From NCBI RefSeq assembly GCF_963668385.1, contig NZ_OY764327.1, positions 1,550,001 to 1,614,000 of the forward strand: a DNA stretch of 64,000 nucleotides, read 5' to 3'. The number at the start of each line of letters is the position of its first letter. Position 1 is the first letter of the stretch. The position numbers and the translations under genes are program-made. The notes under the pieces are model-generated. The model worked only from the letters and a program-made list of their open reading frames with translations. It had not been told where the DNA came from and made no database searches. Positions 54,577 through 62,665 of this stretch are shown here, in pieces. The stretch is from an uncultured Carboxylicivirga sp. (GTDB lineage: Bacteria; Bacteroidota; Bacteroidia; Bacteroidales; Marinilabiliaceae).

Positions 54577-55602
54577 TTATTTGATAAGGTATGGTAATAC
54601 CCTATGACGGTTTTTTAATGCAATACCGGTTCCACGAGCCACCGCATGTAACGGATCTTCAGCGATGTGGAATGGAATATTGATTTTGTCCGACAAACGC
54701 TTGTCCAAACCACGAAGCAATGCTCCACCACCGGCAAGGAAAATACCATTCTTCACAATGTCACTGTATAACTCAGGAGGTGTTTGCTCCAAAGCAGATA
54801 ATACAGCTGTTTCAATTTTAGAAATGGATTTCTCTAAACAGTGTGAAATTTCCTGATAAGATACAGGTACTTCAATGGGTAATGCTGTCATTTGATTAGG
54901 ACCCTGCACAATGAAATCTTCAGGTGGAGTTTCTAACTCAGGAAGAGCGGATCCAACCTGTATTTTGATTTCTTCAGCAGTTCGTTCACCTACTTTAATG
55001 TTGTGCTGACGACGCATATATTCCATAATGTCGGCCGTTAAATCATCACCCGCAATACGGATCGATTTATTGGTAACAATACCACCCAACGAGATTACAG
55101 CAATCTCGGTAGTACCACCACCTATATCAACTACCATGTTTCCTTCGGGAGCTTCAACATCTAAACCAATACCCAAGGCAGCAGCCATTGGTTCGTAAAT
55201 CATATAAACTTCACGTCCTCCAGCATGCTCCGACGAGTCACGTACGGCACGAATCTCAACCTCGGTACTTCCGGATGGGATACAAACAACCATGGTTAAC
55301 GACGGCGTGAACATTCGCGATTTATTATTGGTCATCTTAATCATTCCTCTGATCATCTGCTCGGCAGCATTAAAGTCAGCGATAACACCATCTCTCAGTG
55401 GTCTGATTGTATAAATGTTATCGTGTGTTTTACCGTGCATCTGACGAGCTCTTTCGCCAATGGCCTCCAGTTTGTCTGTCTTGCGATTCAATGCCACAAT
55501 CGAAGGTTCGTCCACCACAATTTTATCACCGCTGATGATAATGGTATTGGCCGTTCCCAGGTCAATGGCTATTTCTTGCGACAAGAATGAAAATAGTCCC
55601 AT
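54577..55602 (-). CDS. mreB: Rod shape-determining actin homologue MreB
   Basis: The 341-residue product has the MreB actin fold: IDLGTANTIII near residue 13, DIGGGTTEIAVISLGG near 163 and FLAGGGALLRGLDK near 287, with the usual phosphate and adenosine motifs. It forms filaments under the inner membrane that orient peptidoglycan synthesis. It lies 12 bases after purH. Confidence 0.96.
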   Translation of the reverse strand: MGLFSFLSQEIAIDLGTANTIIISGDKIVVDEPSIVALNRKTDKLEAIGERARQMHGKTHDNIYTIRPLRDGVIADFNAAEQMIRGMIKMTNNKSRMFTPSLTMVVCIPSGSTEVEIRAVRDSSEHAGGREVYMIYEPMAAALGIGLDVEAPEGNMVVDIGGGTTEIAVISLGGIVTNKSIRIAGDDLTADIMEYMRRQHNIKVGERTAEEIKIQVGSALPELETPPEDFIVQGPNQMTALPIEVPVSYQEISHCLEKSISKIETAVLSALEQTPPELYSDIVKNGIFLAGGGALLRGLDKRLSDKINIPFHIAEDPLHAVARGTGIALKNRHRVLPYLIK

Positions 55603-55614
55603 CCAATTAGTTTT

Positions 55615-57204
55615 TTAATGTTTAAAGTGTCTTTTTCCTGTAAAAATCATGGCCATGTCAAACTCGTTACAAGCTTCGATAACCTCTTCATCGCGAATAC
55701 TTCCACCTGGCTCAACAATGTATTTAACGCCATATTCATTGGCTGCTTCAATACTGTCGCGGAATGGGAAGAATGCATCTGAAATCAAAACAGCTTCTTT
55801 AATATCAATTCCTTCTTTCAGGTTAAAACGAGGAATAGTTAAGTGACGTAAGCTGTCTAAGCGGTTAGGTTGTCCCATACCAGCTCCGGTTAACCAGAAA
55901 GCACCATCTTCGTTTTCGGTAACTAATGCAATGGCATTACTCTTAAGGTGCTTACAAGCTGTGATACCGAATTTAGCCAAATTCATCTTGTTATCGGCAA
56001 ACTGACGTTTGGTTACGGTTTCGAATTTTTCGTCAACTCCTTCGTCTTCATCCTGAACCAAAATACCACCACTCACGGAACGGATCAGTTTTTCGCCTGT
56101 AATAGCCTCTTTAATTGGAGTCTCAAGCAAACGAAGGTTTTTCTTTTTAGCAAATATTTCTAATGCCTCGTTGGTAAACTCAGGCGCAATGATAATTTCA
56201 ACAAATCGTTTAGCAAACCATTCGGCAATGGTTGCATCCACAGTGTCGGTAAAACAAATAATACCACCAAATGCTGATATAGGATCGCCTGCCCATGCCA
56301 GTTCCAGCGACTTCATAATATCATCGCTCACTGCCAATCCGCAAGGATTTAAGTGTTTGATAACAGATACCGCTGATTTTTTCTCAAGGTGAGTTACTGC
56401 ATGATAGGCGTCACTGGCAGCTTTCCAGGCAGCATCAGCATCTAACATATTGTTGTATGATAAGGCTTTCCCCTGTAATACTTTTGCGTCAGCTAAAGCA
56501 GCACCTTGTTTGGTGTTATTGAATTTGTAAACAGTTGCTTTTTGATGAGGATTCTCGCCATAACGCAATACATCGCCATTATTCAGGCTGATGCGCTCCA
56601 TATCATCTTTATCTTTGTTAAAGAAGTTGGAGATGGCCGAATCGTAGTGTGAAGAAACTCCAAAAGCAGCAGCAGCAAATTGCATACGATCTTCTAAAGT
56701 TGATTCTCCGTTCTTTTCTTTCAGGATGGTTAATAAATCACCGTATTGATCTTTTGAAGGAACGATGATTACATCCTTATAATTTTTAGCAGCACCTCTG
56801 ATTAAAGAAATACCACCTATATCAATTTTTTCAATAATGTCTTGTAAAGGAGCACCAGAAGCAACGGTAGCTTCAAACGGATATAAATCTACAATAACAA
56901 GGTCAATCTCTGGAATTTCGTATTGGGCTAATTGCTCCAAATCACCCTCGTTATCTCGACGAGCTAAAATTCCACCGAATACTTTCGGATGTAATGTTTT
57001 TACTCTTCCGCCCAAAATTGAAGGGTAACTTGTAAGATCTTCTACTCGCTCACATGGAACATTTAAACTCTCAATAAAAGCTTGTGTTCCTCCTGTTGAA
57101 TAAATGGTTACTCCTTGCTCGTGAAGCGTTTTAATAATTTCATCCAAACCGTCTTTGTGAAAGACAGATACCAATGCCGATTTGACCTTTTTTAACGTAT
57201 TCAT
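55615..57204 (-). CDS. purH: Bifunctional AICAR formyltransferase / IMP cyclohydrolase PurH
   Basis: The 529-residue product has the N-terminal IMP cyclohydrolase (MGS-like) domain with GLDEIIKTLHEQGVTIYSTGGT near residue 17 and the AICAR transformylase domain with KHLNPCGLA near 288 and SDAFFPFRDSIEAA near 470. It performs the last two steps of IMP synthesis. A good promoter lies just before it, so it starts the purH-mreB unit. Confidence 0.96.
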   Translation of the reverse strand: MNTLKKVKSALVSVFHKDGLDEIIKTLHEQGVTIYSTGGTQAFIESLNVPCERVEDLTSYPSILGGRVKTLHPKVFGGILARRDNEGDLEQLAQYEIPEIDLVIVDLYPFEATVASGAPLQDIIEKIDIGGISLIRGAAKNYKDVIIVPSKDQYGDLLTILKEKNGESTLEDRMQFAAAAFGVSSHYDSAISNFFNKDKDDMERISLNNGDVLRYGENPHQKATVYKFNNTKQGAALADAKVLQGKALSYNNMLDADAAWKAASDAYHAVTHLEKKSAVSVIKHLNPCGLAVSDDIMKSLELAWAGDPISAFGGIICFTDTVDATIAEWFAKRFVEIIIAPEFTNEALEIFAKKKNLRLLETPIKEAITGEKLIRSVSGGILVQDEDEGVDEKFETVTKRQFADNKMNLAKFGITACKHLKSNAIALVTENEDGAFWLTGAGMGQPNRLDSLRHLTIPRFNLKEGIDIKEAVLISDAFFPFRDSIEAANEYGVKYIVEPGGSIRDEEVIEACNEFDMAMIFTGKRHFKH

Positions 57205-57228
57205 TTATATCCAATTAGTTCTTTAGCG

Positions 57229-57259
57229 CAAAAATAAGAAAATAAGCCTGTTTGGCAAA
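57229..57259 (-). promoter_or_regulatory. Promoter of purH
   Basis: On the minus strand TTTG (57259-57256) and TATTTTTG (57236-57229) are 19 bases apart, an excellent match to the Bacteroidota consensus. The -7 box lies 24 bases before the purH ATG. Confidence 0.7.
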
Positions 57260-57377
57260 GGTGCTTTTTGCATTAAAACGCTTATAATATTACGGATTTT
57301 TGCGTTTATATATATGCAATGCACATATTTATTTTTATTTGACGCATTAATTAAGGTTTTAGTATTGAAGAATTCGT

Positions 57378-57410
57378 TTTTTAGGATTGCTGATTTTTAA
57401 AACCTCACCC
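57378..57410. repeat. 33-bp direct repeat, left copy
   Basis: These 33 bases (TTTTTAGGATTGCTG, then ATTTTTAAAACCTCACCC) recur exactly at 58136-58168. The two copies bracket the DUF559 remnant and repeat copies 1 and 2, the layout expected after duplication or insertion of a unit of about 760 bases. Confidence 0.8.
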
Positions 57411-57490
57411 TAACTCTCTCCAATTTAGAGAGGGAATGATTATGTTTCACCTTCCTCTCCGTGAGGAGAGGCCTGAATAGAGGTGTTGAA
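57401..57490. repeat. Palindromic repeat copy 1
   Basis: A 90-base unit beginning AACCTCACCC and ending GAGGTGTTGAA. It contains two dyads: CTCTC/GAGAG near 57415-57433 and CCTCTCC/GGAGAGG near 57454-57472. It matches copy 2 over its whole length with about ten differences counted by eye. Confidence 0.8.
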
Positions 57491-57566
57491 TATTGTAAAA
57501 CAAATTCATAATTTGAAAGTTAAAATGCATCATGAATGTCACAAGAGAATTTCGATAACTTGTTTT

Positions 57567-57913
57567 ATGGAGCAAACACGACTGTTAGGTAGTTTGCAAA
57601 AGATTTACGTTCTCAAATGACTCCCGCTTAAAAAGTCCTATGGTTTGAGATACGAAGTAGAAAATTAAAAGGTCTCAAATTTCGTCGACAACATCCAATT
57701 GATTGTTTTATTGCAGACTTTTACTGTCACGAAAAGAAGTTGGTAATTGAGATTGATGGTGAAATTCATAAATATCAGAAACAATATGATATTAATCGGA
57801 CGGCAGAATTAGAAAGATTTGGAATTCGAGTTATTCAATTTGATAATGATGATATTTTACTTCATGTTTCCAGTGTATTAAGGAAGGTTAGTGAGGTTGT
57901 TAATGAGATGTAA
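57567..57913 (+). pseudogene. Decayed DUF559 (VSR-like endonuclease-domain) gene
   Basis: From 57593 to the TAA at 57911-57913 the frame reads FAKDLRSQMTPA, a stop (TAA 57629-57631), then KVLWFEIRSRKLKGLKFRR, HPIDCFIADFYCHEKKLVIE, IDGEIHKYQKQYDINR and ERFGIRVIQFDNDDI, a clear DUF559 core with the Asp and Glu residues of the restriction-endonuclease-like fold. The only plausible start (ATG 57567) is in another frame, so at least one frameshift and one in-frame stop have broken the gene. It is directly bounded by repeat copy 2 (which starts at the stop codon) and lies 77 bases after copy 1. Confidence 0.8.
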
Positions 57914-58003
57914 AACCTCACCCTAACCCTCTCCAATTTGGAGAGGGAATGATTACATTTCACCTTCCTCTCCTTGAAGGAGAGGACTGAGGAGAGGTGT
58001 TGA
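57914..58003. repeat. Palindromic repeat copy 2
   Basis: This copy holds two near-perfect palindromes: ten-base arms around one base at 57927-57947 and nine-base arms around one base at 57967-57985. It begins at the base after the stop codon of the DUF559 remnant. Confidence 0.85.
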
Positions 58004-58135
58004 TGGTTAATATTTATATGCCCGGTTTTTAGTTTATTATTCAGATTTAGGAAATACTTTGTGTCACTACACACCTACTTCTTCCTCCTGGGGAAGAAGC
58101 TATTATCTACATTACTTATTATTTGATTGAAGATG

Positions 58136-58278
58136 TTTTTAGGATTGCTGATTTTTAAAACCTCACCCGAACCCTCTTCAATTTGGAAAGGGAACTGTTT
58201 TCAAACAAATATGTATTACGCCTTGGGTATAACTTCTAAAAGGCAGTCTTCCTCTCCTTGATGAGAGGTATTGAATTG
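58136..58278. repeat. Palindromic repeat copy 3 with flanking direct repeat
   Basis: Copy 3 is more diverged (CCTCTTCAATTTGGAAAGGG, then CCTCTC...GAGAGG at about 58250-58267) and carries about 40 extra bases between the two dyads. Its left part, 58136-58168, is an exact 33-base copy of 57378-57410 just before copy 1, so the flank was duplicated along with the repeat. Confidence 0.75.
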
Positions 58279-58388
58279 TAGTATAACACATTCTTTTTTT
58301 CCTCTCCATTGCTTTGCTAATGGATTATAATCTTCCTACTTTTAGATGCTTAGTGAAAGCAATAATGATATTAACCAAACCATAAGCT

Positions 58389-59042
58389 ATGACTCTACTG
58401 GGATTTGCAATAAATGAATTAGGGGTTAAAGAAATTTCAGGTAGTGAGCATAATCCTGAGATTTTAAAGTATTCAAGTGAGACAGGCATTAAGGGAATGA
58501 ATACCGATGAGGTTCCATGGTGTAGTGCCTTTGTTAATTGGTGTGTATTTAAATCCAATCTTCCTTTTTCAGGTAAAGCCAACGCTCGATCTTGGTTAAA
58601 TGTGGGTGTCGAAACCTCCGAGCCTCATCCGGGTGATATTGTAGTATTTTGGCGCGAATCCATTGATTCGTGGAAAGGTCATGTTGGTGTCTTTATGGGC
58701 TTTTCTGCTAACGGACAGCGTGTATTTTGTTTGGGAGGGAATCTGGGAAACGCCGTGTCGATATGTGATTATGATGCTCAAAAAGTGTTGGGATTTAGAA
58801 AAATCGAAAAAATAACGAATTTGGTTATACCTGATTCTAATTTAAAGATTGGGGATAAAGGCCTTGACGTAATGCACCTTCAAAAAATGCTTAATTACCT
58901 TGGATTTAATTGTGGTGATGTTGATTTTGGTATAAAGACTGAGAAAGCAATTCGTTTGCTCCAGGCAAATAATCAGTTGACGGAAGATGGTGAGTATGGT
59001 AAGAATACACGACAAATAATTGAATCGTTATTACAAGTATGA
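58389..59042 (+). CDS. TIGR02594-type peptidoglycan hydrolase with C-terminal peptidoglycan-binding domain
   Basis: The 217-residue product has a papain-like amidase/CHAP-type domain with the catalytic Cys45 in EVPWCSAFVNW and His98 in GHVGVFMG, as in TIGR02594 proteins. Residues 155-217 form a peptidoglycan_binding_1 domain (GDKGLDVMHLQKMLNYLG, TEKAIRLLQ). It has no signal peptide, so it needs a dedicated release route (lysis, phage-like tail or secretion system) or acts after cell death. The next gene begins 22 bases after its stop; both are probably one transcript. No holin or phage genes are nearby. Confidence 0.82.
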   Translation: MTLLGFAINELGVKEISGSEHNPEILKYSSETGIKGMNTDEVPWCSAFVNWCVFKSNLPFSGKANARSWLNVGVETSEPHPGDIVVFWRESIDSWKGHVGVFMGFSANGQRVFCLGGNLGNAVSICDYDAQKVLGFRKIEKITNLVIPDSNLKIGDKGLDVMHLQKMLNYLGFNCGDVDFGIKTEKAIRLLQANNQLTEDGEYGKNTRQIIESLLQV

Positions 59043-59064
59043 AATTAATCTAATCTTAAATATT

Positions 59065-59643
59065 ATGGCAAGAGTAAGACTCGAAATTGACGAAGTTCAA
59101 ATTTACAGACCCAAAAAAAAGTGGCAATTATATTTTGTGATATTAACTGAGCATCCGGATGATAGTAGCAAGATGATTATGACCACATTACCAACCAAAC
59201 CATTTAAATTAAGTAAACGACATGATAATAGTTTTCATTTTGATACCGATGAGGTTGGATCTGAAGGTTTAAAGGTGTTGAGCAGAGAGTTACCTGAAAA
59301 CAGGGAACTGAATGTTCATATTTATTTACGACATACTCGAAGTCAGGTACGCGATTTAGGTGCTATTTTAACCGATGTTGAAACCGGTATTGGAGGAGAT
59401 GCTTTTGGTATTGTTACTGATATTGTGGGAGCTGCATCAGTGCCATGGCTGGTTTTTGCAAAAAAAGCGGTGCCTTTAGTTGGTAAAATAATATCGAAAA
59501 TTCCGGATAGAGATTTTGGTTTTCTAAGTGCTTTTGAACGATTTGGAGATGAATTCGAAGATCAGATAGAAATCGATCGGAAGAAAGATTTTAGTGGAGA
59601 TGCTTCACTCGTATATAGTTGGTCTATTGATGAAGAAGTATAA
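59065..59643 (+). CDS. Uncharacterised protein linked to the peptidoglycan hydrolase
   Basis: I recognise no family in this 192-residue product. The ATG at 59065 is preferred over an in-frame TTG at 59020 inside the hydrolase gene. The first 100 residues are strand-rich and charged, like a small beta-sandwich. A hydrophobic stretch near 125-150 (GIVTDIVGAASVPWLVFAKK) could be a membrane-inserting hairpin, and the C-terminus is acidic. Position after the hydrolase suggests a partner, carrier or second effector of that enzyme; this is inference. A strong terminator follows. Confidence 0.65.
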   Translation: MARVRLEIDEVQIYRPKKKWQLYFVILTEHPDDSSKMIMTTLPTKPFKLSKRHDNSFHFDTDEVGSEGLKVLSRELPENRELNVHIYLRHTRSQVRDLGAILTDVETGIGGDAFGIVTDIVGAASVPWLVFAKKAVPLVGKIISKIPDRDFGFLSAFERFGDEFEDQIEIDRKKDFSGDASLVYSWSIDEEV

Positions 59644-59652
59644 AATATTTTG

Positions 59653-59686
59653 AGCGATTATTTTTTATAAATAATCGCTTTTTTTA
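59653..59686 (+). terminator. Rho-independent terminator after the hydrolase pair
   Basis: Arms AGCGATTATT (59653-59662) and AATAATCGCT are complementary around a short T/A loop and are followed by seven T residues. Confidence 0.88.
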
Positions 59687-59782
59687 GCTATTCTCGTTGT
59701 CAGTGTTTTTAGTTTAAGAATCAAAACGATTGTAAGGAACGCTAAAACATTTTTCCTATCTTGCCTCAAAAGATACCGGCCC

Positions 59783-61039
59783 ATGATTCTTGTTTATAAA
59801 TTTTTTAAAGAGAGCTTTCTTTTTGCAATCAATGCTTTGCGATCTAATGTATTGCGAACCTTTCTTACATTGTCGGGTGTTACCATTGGAATCTTCTCCA
59901 TTATTTCGGTATTTACTTTAATTGATACACTTGAAAAATCGGTGCGAGAAAGTGTAGAGTCATTAGGTAACAATGTTATTTATATTCAAAAATGGCCTTG
60001 GGCACCACCCGAAGGCGAATCAGAATATCCGTGGTGGCGTTATATGAATAGACGGGTTCCGGGTTTGGATGACTATGAGCAGGTGAGAAAAAGATCGCAA
60101 TTGGCCGAAGCTGTTGCGTTTGTTATGGCTACATCGCGTCGTTTAACTTTTGAGAATAATTCGTATGATAAAGTGGCTGTAATGGGTGTAACTCATAGTT
60201 TTGAAAATATCTGGAGTTTTGAGATAGGTGAGGGGAGGTATTTCTCGCAACAAGAATCGAACAAAGGAATAAACGTTACGGTAATTGGTGCTGATATTGC
60301 AGCGGAGCTATTTCAGGGAGCTGCTCCCTTGGGAAGAGAAGTAAAAATGATGGGGCGAAAATTAACCGTAGTTGGAGTTATCCAAAAACAAGGGACAGAT
60401 ATGTTGGGTAATAGCCTGGATAAAAATATTTTGATACCGGTTAATTATGCCAAGGGACTGTTTAATTTTAGGAGCGAATCGGTACAGCCATTTATTATGG
60501 TTAAGGCATTACCTGGTTATTCTTCGGATGATATTAGTGATGAGCTGGCAGGAATTATGCGATCGGTGAGAAGACTAAAACCACAGGCCGAGAATGATTT
60601 TGCTTTAAATCGAATTAGTTTGGTTCAAAAGGGCCTCGACGATCTTTTTAGAGTAATTGATATTGCAGGCTGGTTTATTGGTGGATTTTCTATTTTGGTT
60701 GGAGGTTTTGGAATTGCCAATATTATGTTTGTTTCGGTAAAAGAACGTACCCGAATTATCGGAATTCAAAAAGCATTGGGAGCTAAACGTCGTTTTATCC
60801 TATTGCAATTCTTAATTGAAAGTACAGCGTTGTCGCTCATCGGTGGTTTAATGGGTTTATTTATCATTTTCGTTGGAACAATAATTATCAACGTTTCGTC
60901 TGATGCTACCATTGTTTTAAGTATAACTAATATTCTTAAAGGATTGGCAATTTCAGCAACCATTGGAATTTTATCAGGTTATATTCCTGCATGGAAGGCT
61001 TCAAAAATGGATCCGGTTGAGGCTATTAATTCGTTGTAA
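59783..61039 (+). CDS. MacB-like ABC transporter permease
   Basis: The 418-residue product has one N-terminal helix (about 18-42), a periplasmic MacB_PCD domain (about 45-280) and three C-terminal helices, with the FtsX-domain motif GIANIMFVSVKERTRIIGIQKALGA near residue 310. It is a mechanotransmission-type permease that, with an ATPase and usually a membrane-fusion protein, exports lipoproteins, peptides or drugs. No ATPase gene is adjacent, so its partner is elsewhere. Confidence 0.88.
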   Translation: MILVYKFFKESFLFAINALRSNVLRTFLTLSGVTIGIFSIISVFTLIDTLEKSVRESVESLGNNVIYIQKWPWAPPEGESEYPWWRYMNRRVPGLDDYEQVRKRSQLAEAVAFVMATSRRLTFENNSYDKVAVMGVTHSFENIWSFEIGEGRYFSQQESNKGINVTVIGADIAAELFQGAAPLGREVKMMGRKLTVVGVIQKQGTDMLGNSLDKNILIPVNYAKGLFNFRSESVQPFIMVKALPGYSSDDISDELAGIMRSVRRLKPQAENDFALNRISLVQKGLDDLFRVIDIAGWFIGGFSILVGGFGIANIMFVSVKERTRIIGIQKALGAKRRFILLQFLIESTALSLIGGLMGLFIIFVGTIIINVSSDATIVLSITNILKGLAISATIGILSGYIPAWKASKMDPVEAINSL

Positions 61040-61042
61040 ATA

Positions 61043-61070
61043 AAAATACGGCCAAATTTGACCGTATTTT
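61043..61070. terminator. Bidirectional terminator between convergent genes
   Basis: Nine-base arms AAAATACGG (61043-61051) and CCGTATTTT (61062-61070) are exactly complementary, with A and T tracts on both sides, placed between the permease and the WG-repeat gene. Confidence 0.88.
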
Positions 61071-61091
61071 AATATGAGGAGTTATTTTTTA

Positions 61092-62654
61092 CTATCGACT
61101 TAAATCCCATCCGCTGATTGGAATTGATAATCCTACAGAAACCGGGTATATTTCCGGACCTTTATTGTCATCAAACATGCTGGATAAATAATAAGTTCCG
61201 TACAGGTTGATGGCACGATAACCTATCCGAACCATTACTCCATATCGCCAGTCGCGAATATTGAAGTCGCTGTTCTTTTTTTCTTTTGCCGGCCCATCAT
61301 TATCGTTGTATTTTACTCTTGAAAATGAATTGAGTCGAAAACCACCAATGGCTCCTCCCGATAAATAAATGGGGCTGTAATGGTTGGTCGGAATCTGCAC
61401 TTCTAGTAATAATGGAGCATTAATATAGGTTGTTGTAAACCGATTGCTTTTAATATTTCGATCACTTTTGGTATACCAGGTATTTCCATTGGCATCTTTC
61501 GATAAAATGTAAGGACCCGATAAGCGATAACGTGTATGTTCTACTCCCAAACCGGTTACTAATCCAATATTACCGCGACGTTGTAGTCCAATGCTCCATT
61601 GAAGAAAATTCAACCCTATGGTGTAACTCTGTGCATTGTTTAAATCAAGATAACTTGCATTAGCCGGAAGCTCAGTTGTACCATCAGCATTGACATAATT
61701 AGCAAAACCTAACTCAACTCCGGTAAAATGGCCATTAAATCGGTTATTATTACTGTATCTGTTTTTTCGTGTTGAACCCGATGCTATTTCAACATAAGTA
61801 TTCCGACCGTTTTCTTTAATAACTACATTGCCTCCTGGAATACGAACACGAGTTTCGTTTCCATGATCATCTTCGATAATAATGTGTTTGTCTTTTTCAG
61901 CAGTGGTACTTTGTTGTGATGTGTATTCTTTAGCATCTGTTTGCTCAATAGGAATATCAAGTATTTGACCTTGTTCGTTAATCCAAACCATCTGACCATC
62001 GAGTAATGCTTTTGCTTTACCATCTTCAAAGGCCCATATGTGTGAATAAACCGGAGCAATTATCTCGTTTCCTTGTTCGTCGATATATCCCACTTTACCA
62101 TCTTTCAAAACACGTGCTTTTCCATTATCAAACGACCAAATTTGTTGATATGCCGGAGGAATGACTTCCAAACCTCGTTCATTTATATATCCAACTTTTC
62201 CGTCCTTTAAAACGCGTGCTCTTCCATCTTCGAACGACCATATTTGTTGGTAGATACATGGAACAATGGCTAGTCCATCACGATTGAAAAAACCTAGTTT
62301 TCCATTTTGCATAACTTTTGCCCAATCGCTAGTAAATGACCAGATCTGATCGTATTCGGCCGGAATAATAACTTTTCCACTTTGGTGAAATACTCCGGCT
62401 TTACCATTCTTCATCACCCTGAAATATCCATCGGAATCGATGTTCCAAACCTGGTTAAATTCACAAGGTACAATTACATCACCTTTATCATTTATTACAC
62501 CCATCTTATTATCGAGCATTACCCGGTAAAGTCCATCTTTAATTTGCCAATGCCTATCATAAACTGATAAGATACTATCAACATTGTTTTGAGCAAATAT
62601 GCTTGGAGTAATAAGTGTTAATAAGAGAAGAATATAGATTTTTCGAATAAGCAT
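61092..62654 (-). CDS. WG-repeat protein fused to an outer-membrane beta-barrel
   Basis: The 520-residue product has a signal peptide ending near AQ (residue 22), then about six or seven WG (KWG) repeats (about 35-235) with recurring QQIWSFEDGRARVLKDGKVG- and NGKLGFFN-like units, a linker, and a C-terminal barrel of about 200 residues. The barrel resembles the protein encoded just upstream at 62666-63565, so the two are paralogs and this copy has gained WG repeats. It is probably an outer-membrane protein whose repeats face the periplasm or surface and bind a partner. The gene starts 11 bases after its neighbour's stop. Confidence 0.8.
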   Translation of the reverse strand: MLIRKIYILLLLTLITPSIFAQNNVDSILSVYDRHWQIKDGLYRVMLDNKMGVINDKGDVIVPCEFNQVWNIDSDGYFRVMKNGKAGVFHQSGKVIIPAEYDQIWSFTSDWAKVMQNGKLGFFNRDGLAIVPCIYQQIWSFEDGRARVLKDGKVGYINERGLEVIPPAYQQIWSFDNGKARVLKDGKVGYIDEQGNEIIAPVYSHIWAFEDGKAKALLDGQMVWINEQGQILDIPIEQTDAKEYTSQQSTTAEKDKHIIIEDDHGNETRVRIPGGNVVIKENGRNTYVEIASGSTRKNRYSNNNRFNGHFTGVELGFANYVNADGTTELPANASYLDLNNAQSYTIGLNFLQWSIGLQRRGNIGLVTGLGVEHTRYRLSGPYILSKDANGNTWYTKSDRNIKSNRFTTTYINAPLLLEVQIPTNHYSPIYLSGGAIGGFRLNSFSRVKYNDNDGPAKEKKNSDFNIRDWRYGVMVRIGYRAINLYGTYYLSSMFDDNKGPEIYPVSVGLSIPISGWDLSR

Positions 62655-62665
62655 CTTTGTAATAT

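Larger units (their letters stand above)
57205..58388. other. Intergenic region with palindromic repeats and a decayed DUF559 gene
   Basis: No intact gene is present in these 1184 bases. The purH promoter lies at the left end. From 57378 to about 58290 there are three copies of a palindromic repeat and, between the first two, the remnant of a DUF559 gene. A simple hairpin (58078-58085 with 58092-58099) lies between the second and third copies. The last 100 bases before the hydrolase gene hold nothing I recognise. Confidence 0.75.

Noticed and set aside
57401..58278. Insertion sequence or transposon
   Set aside because: No transposase is present. The repeats are palindromic units rather than classic terminal inverted repeats, and the only gene is a DUF559 remnant.
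58389..59643. Prophage lysis cassette
   Set aside because: A hydrolase and an unknown gene are present, but no holin, integrase, capsid, tail or att-like repeats were seen nearby.
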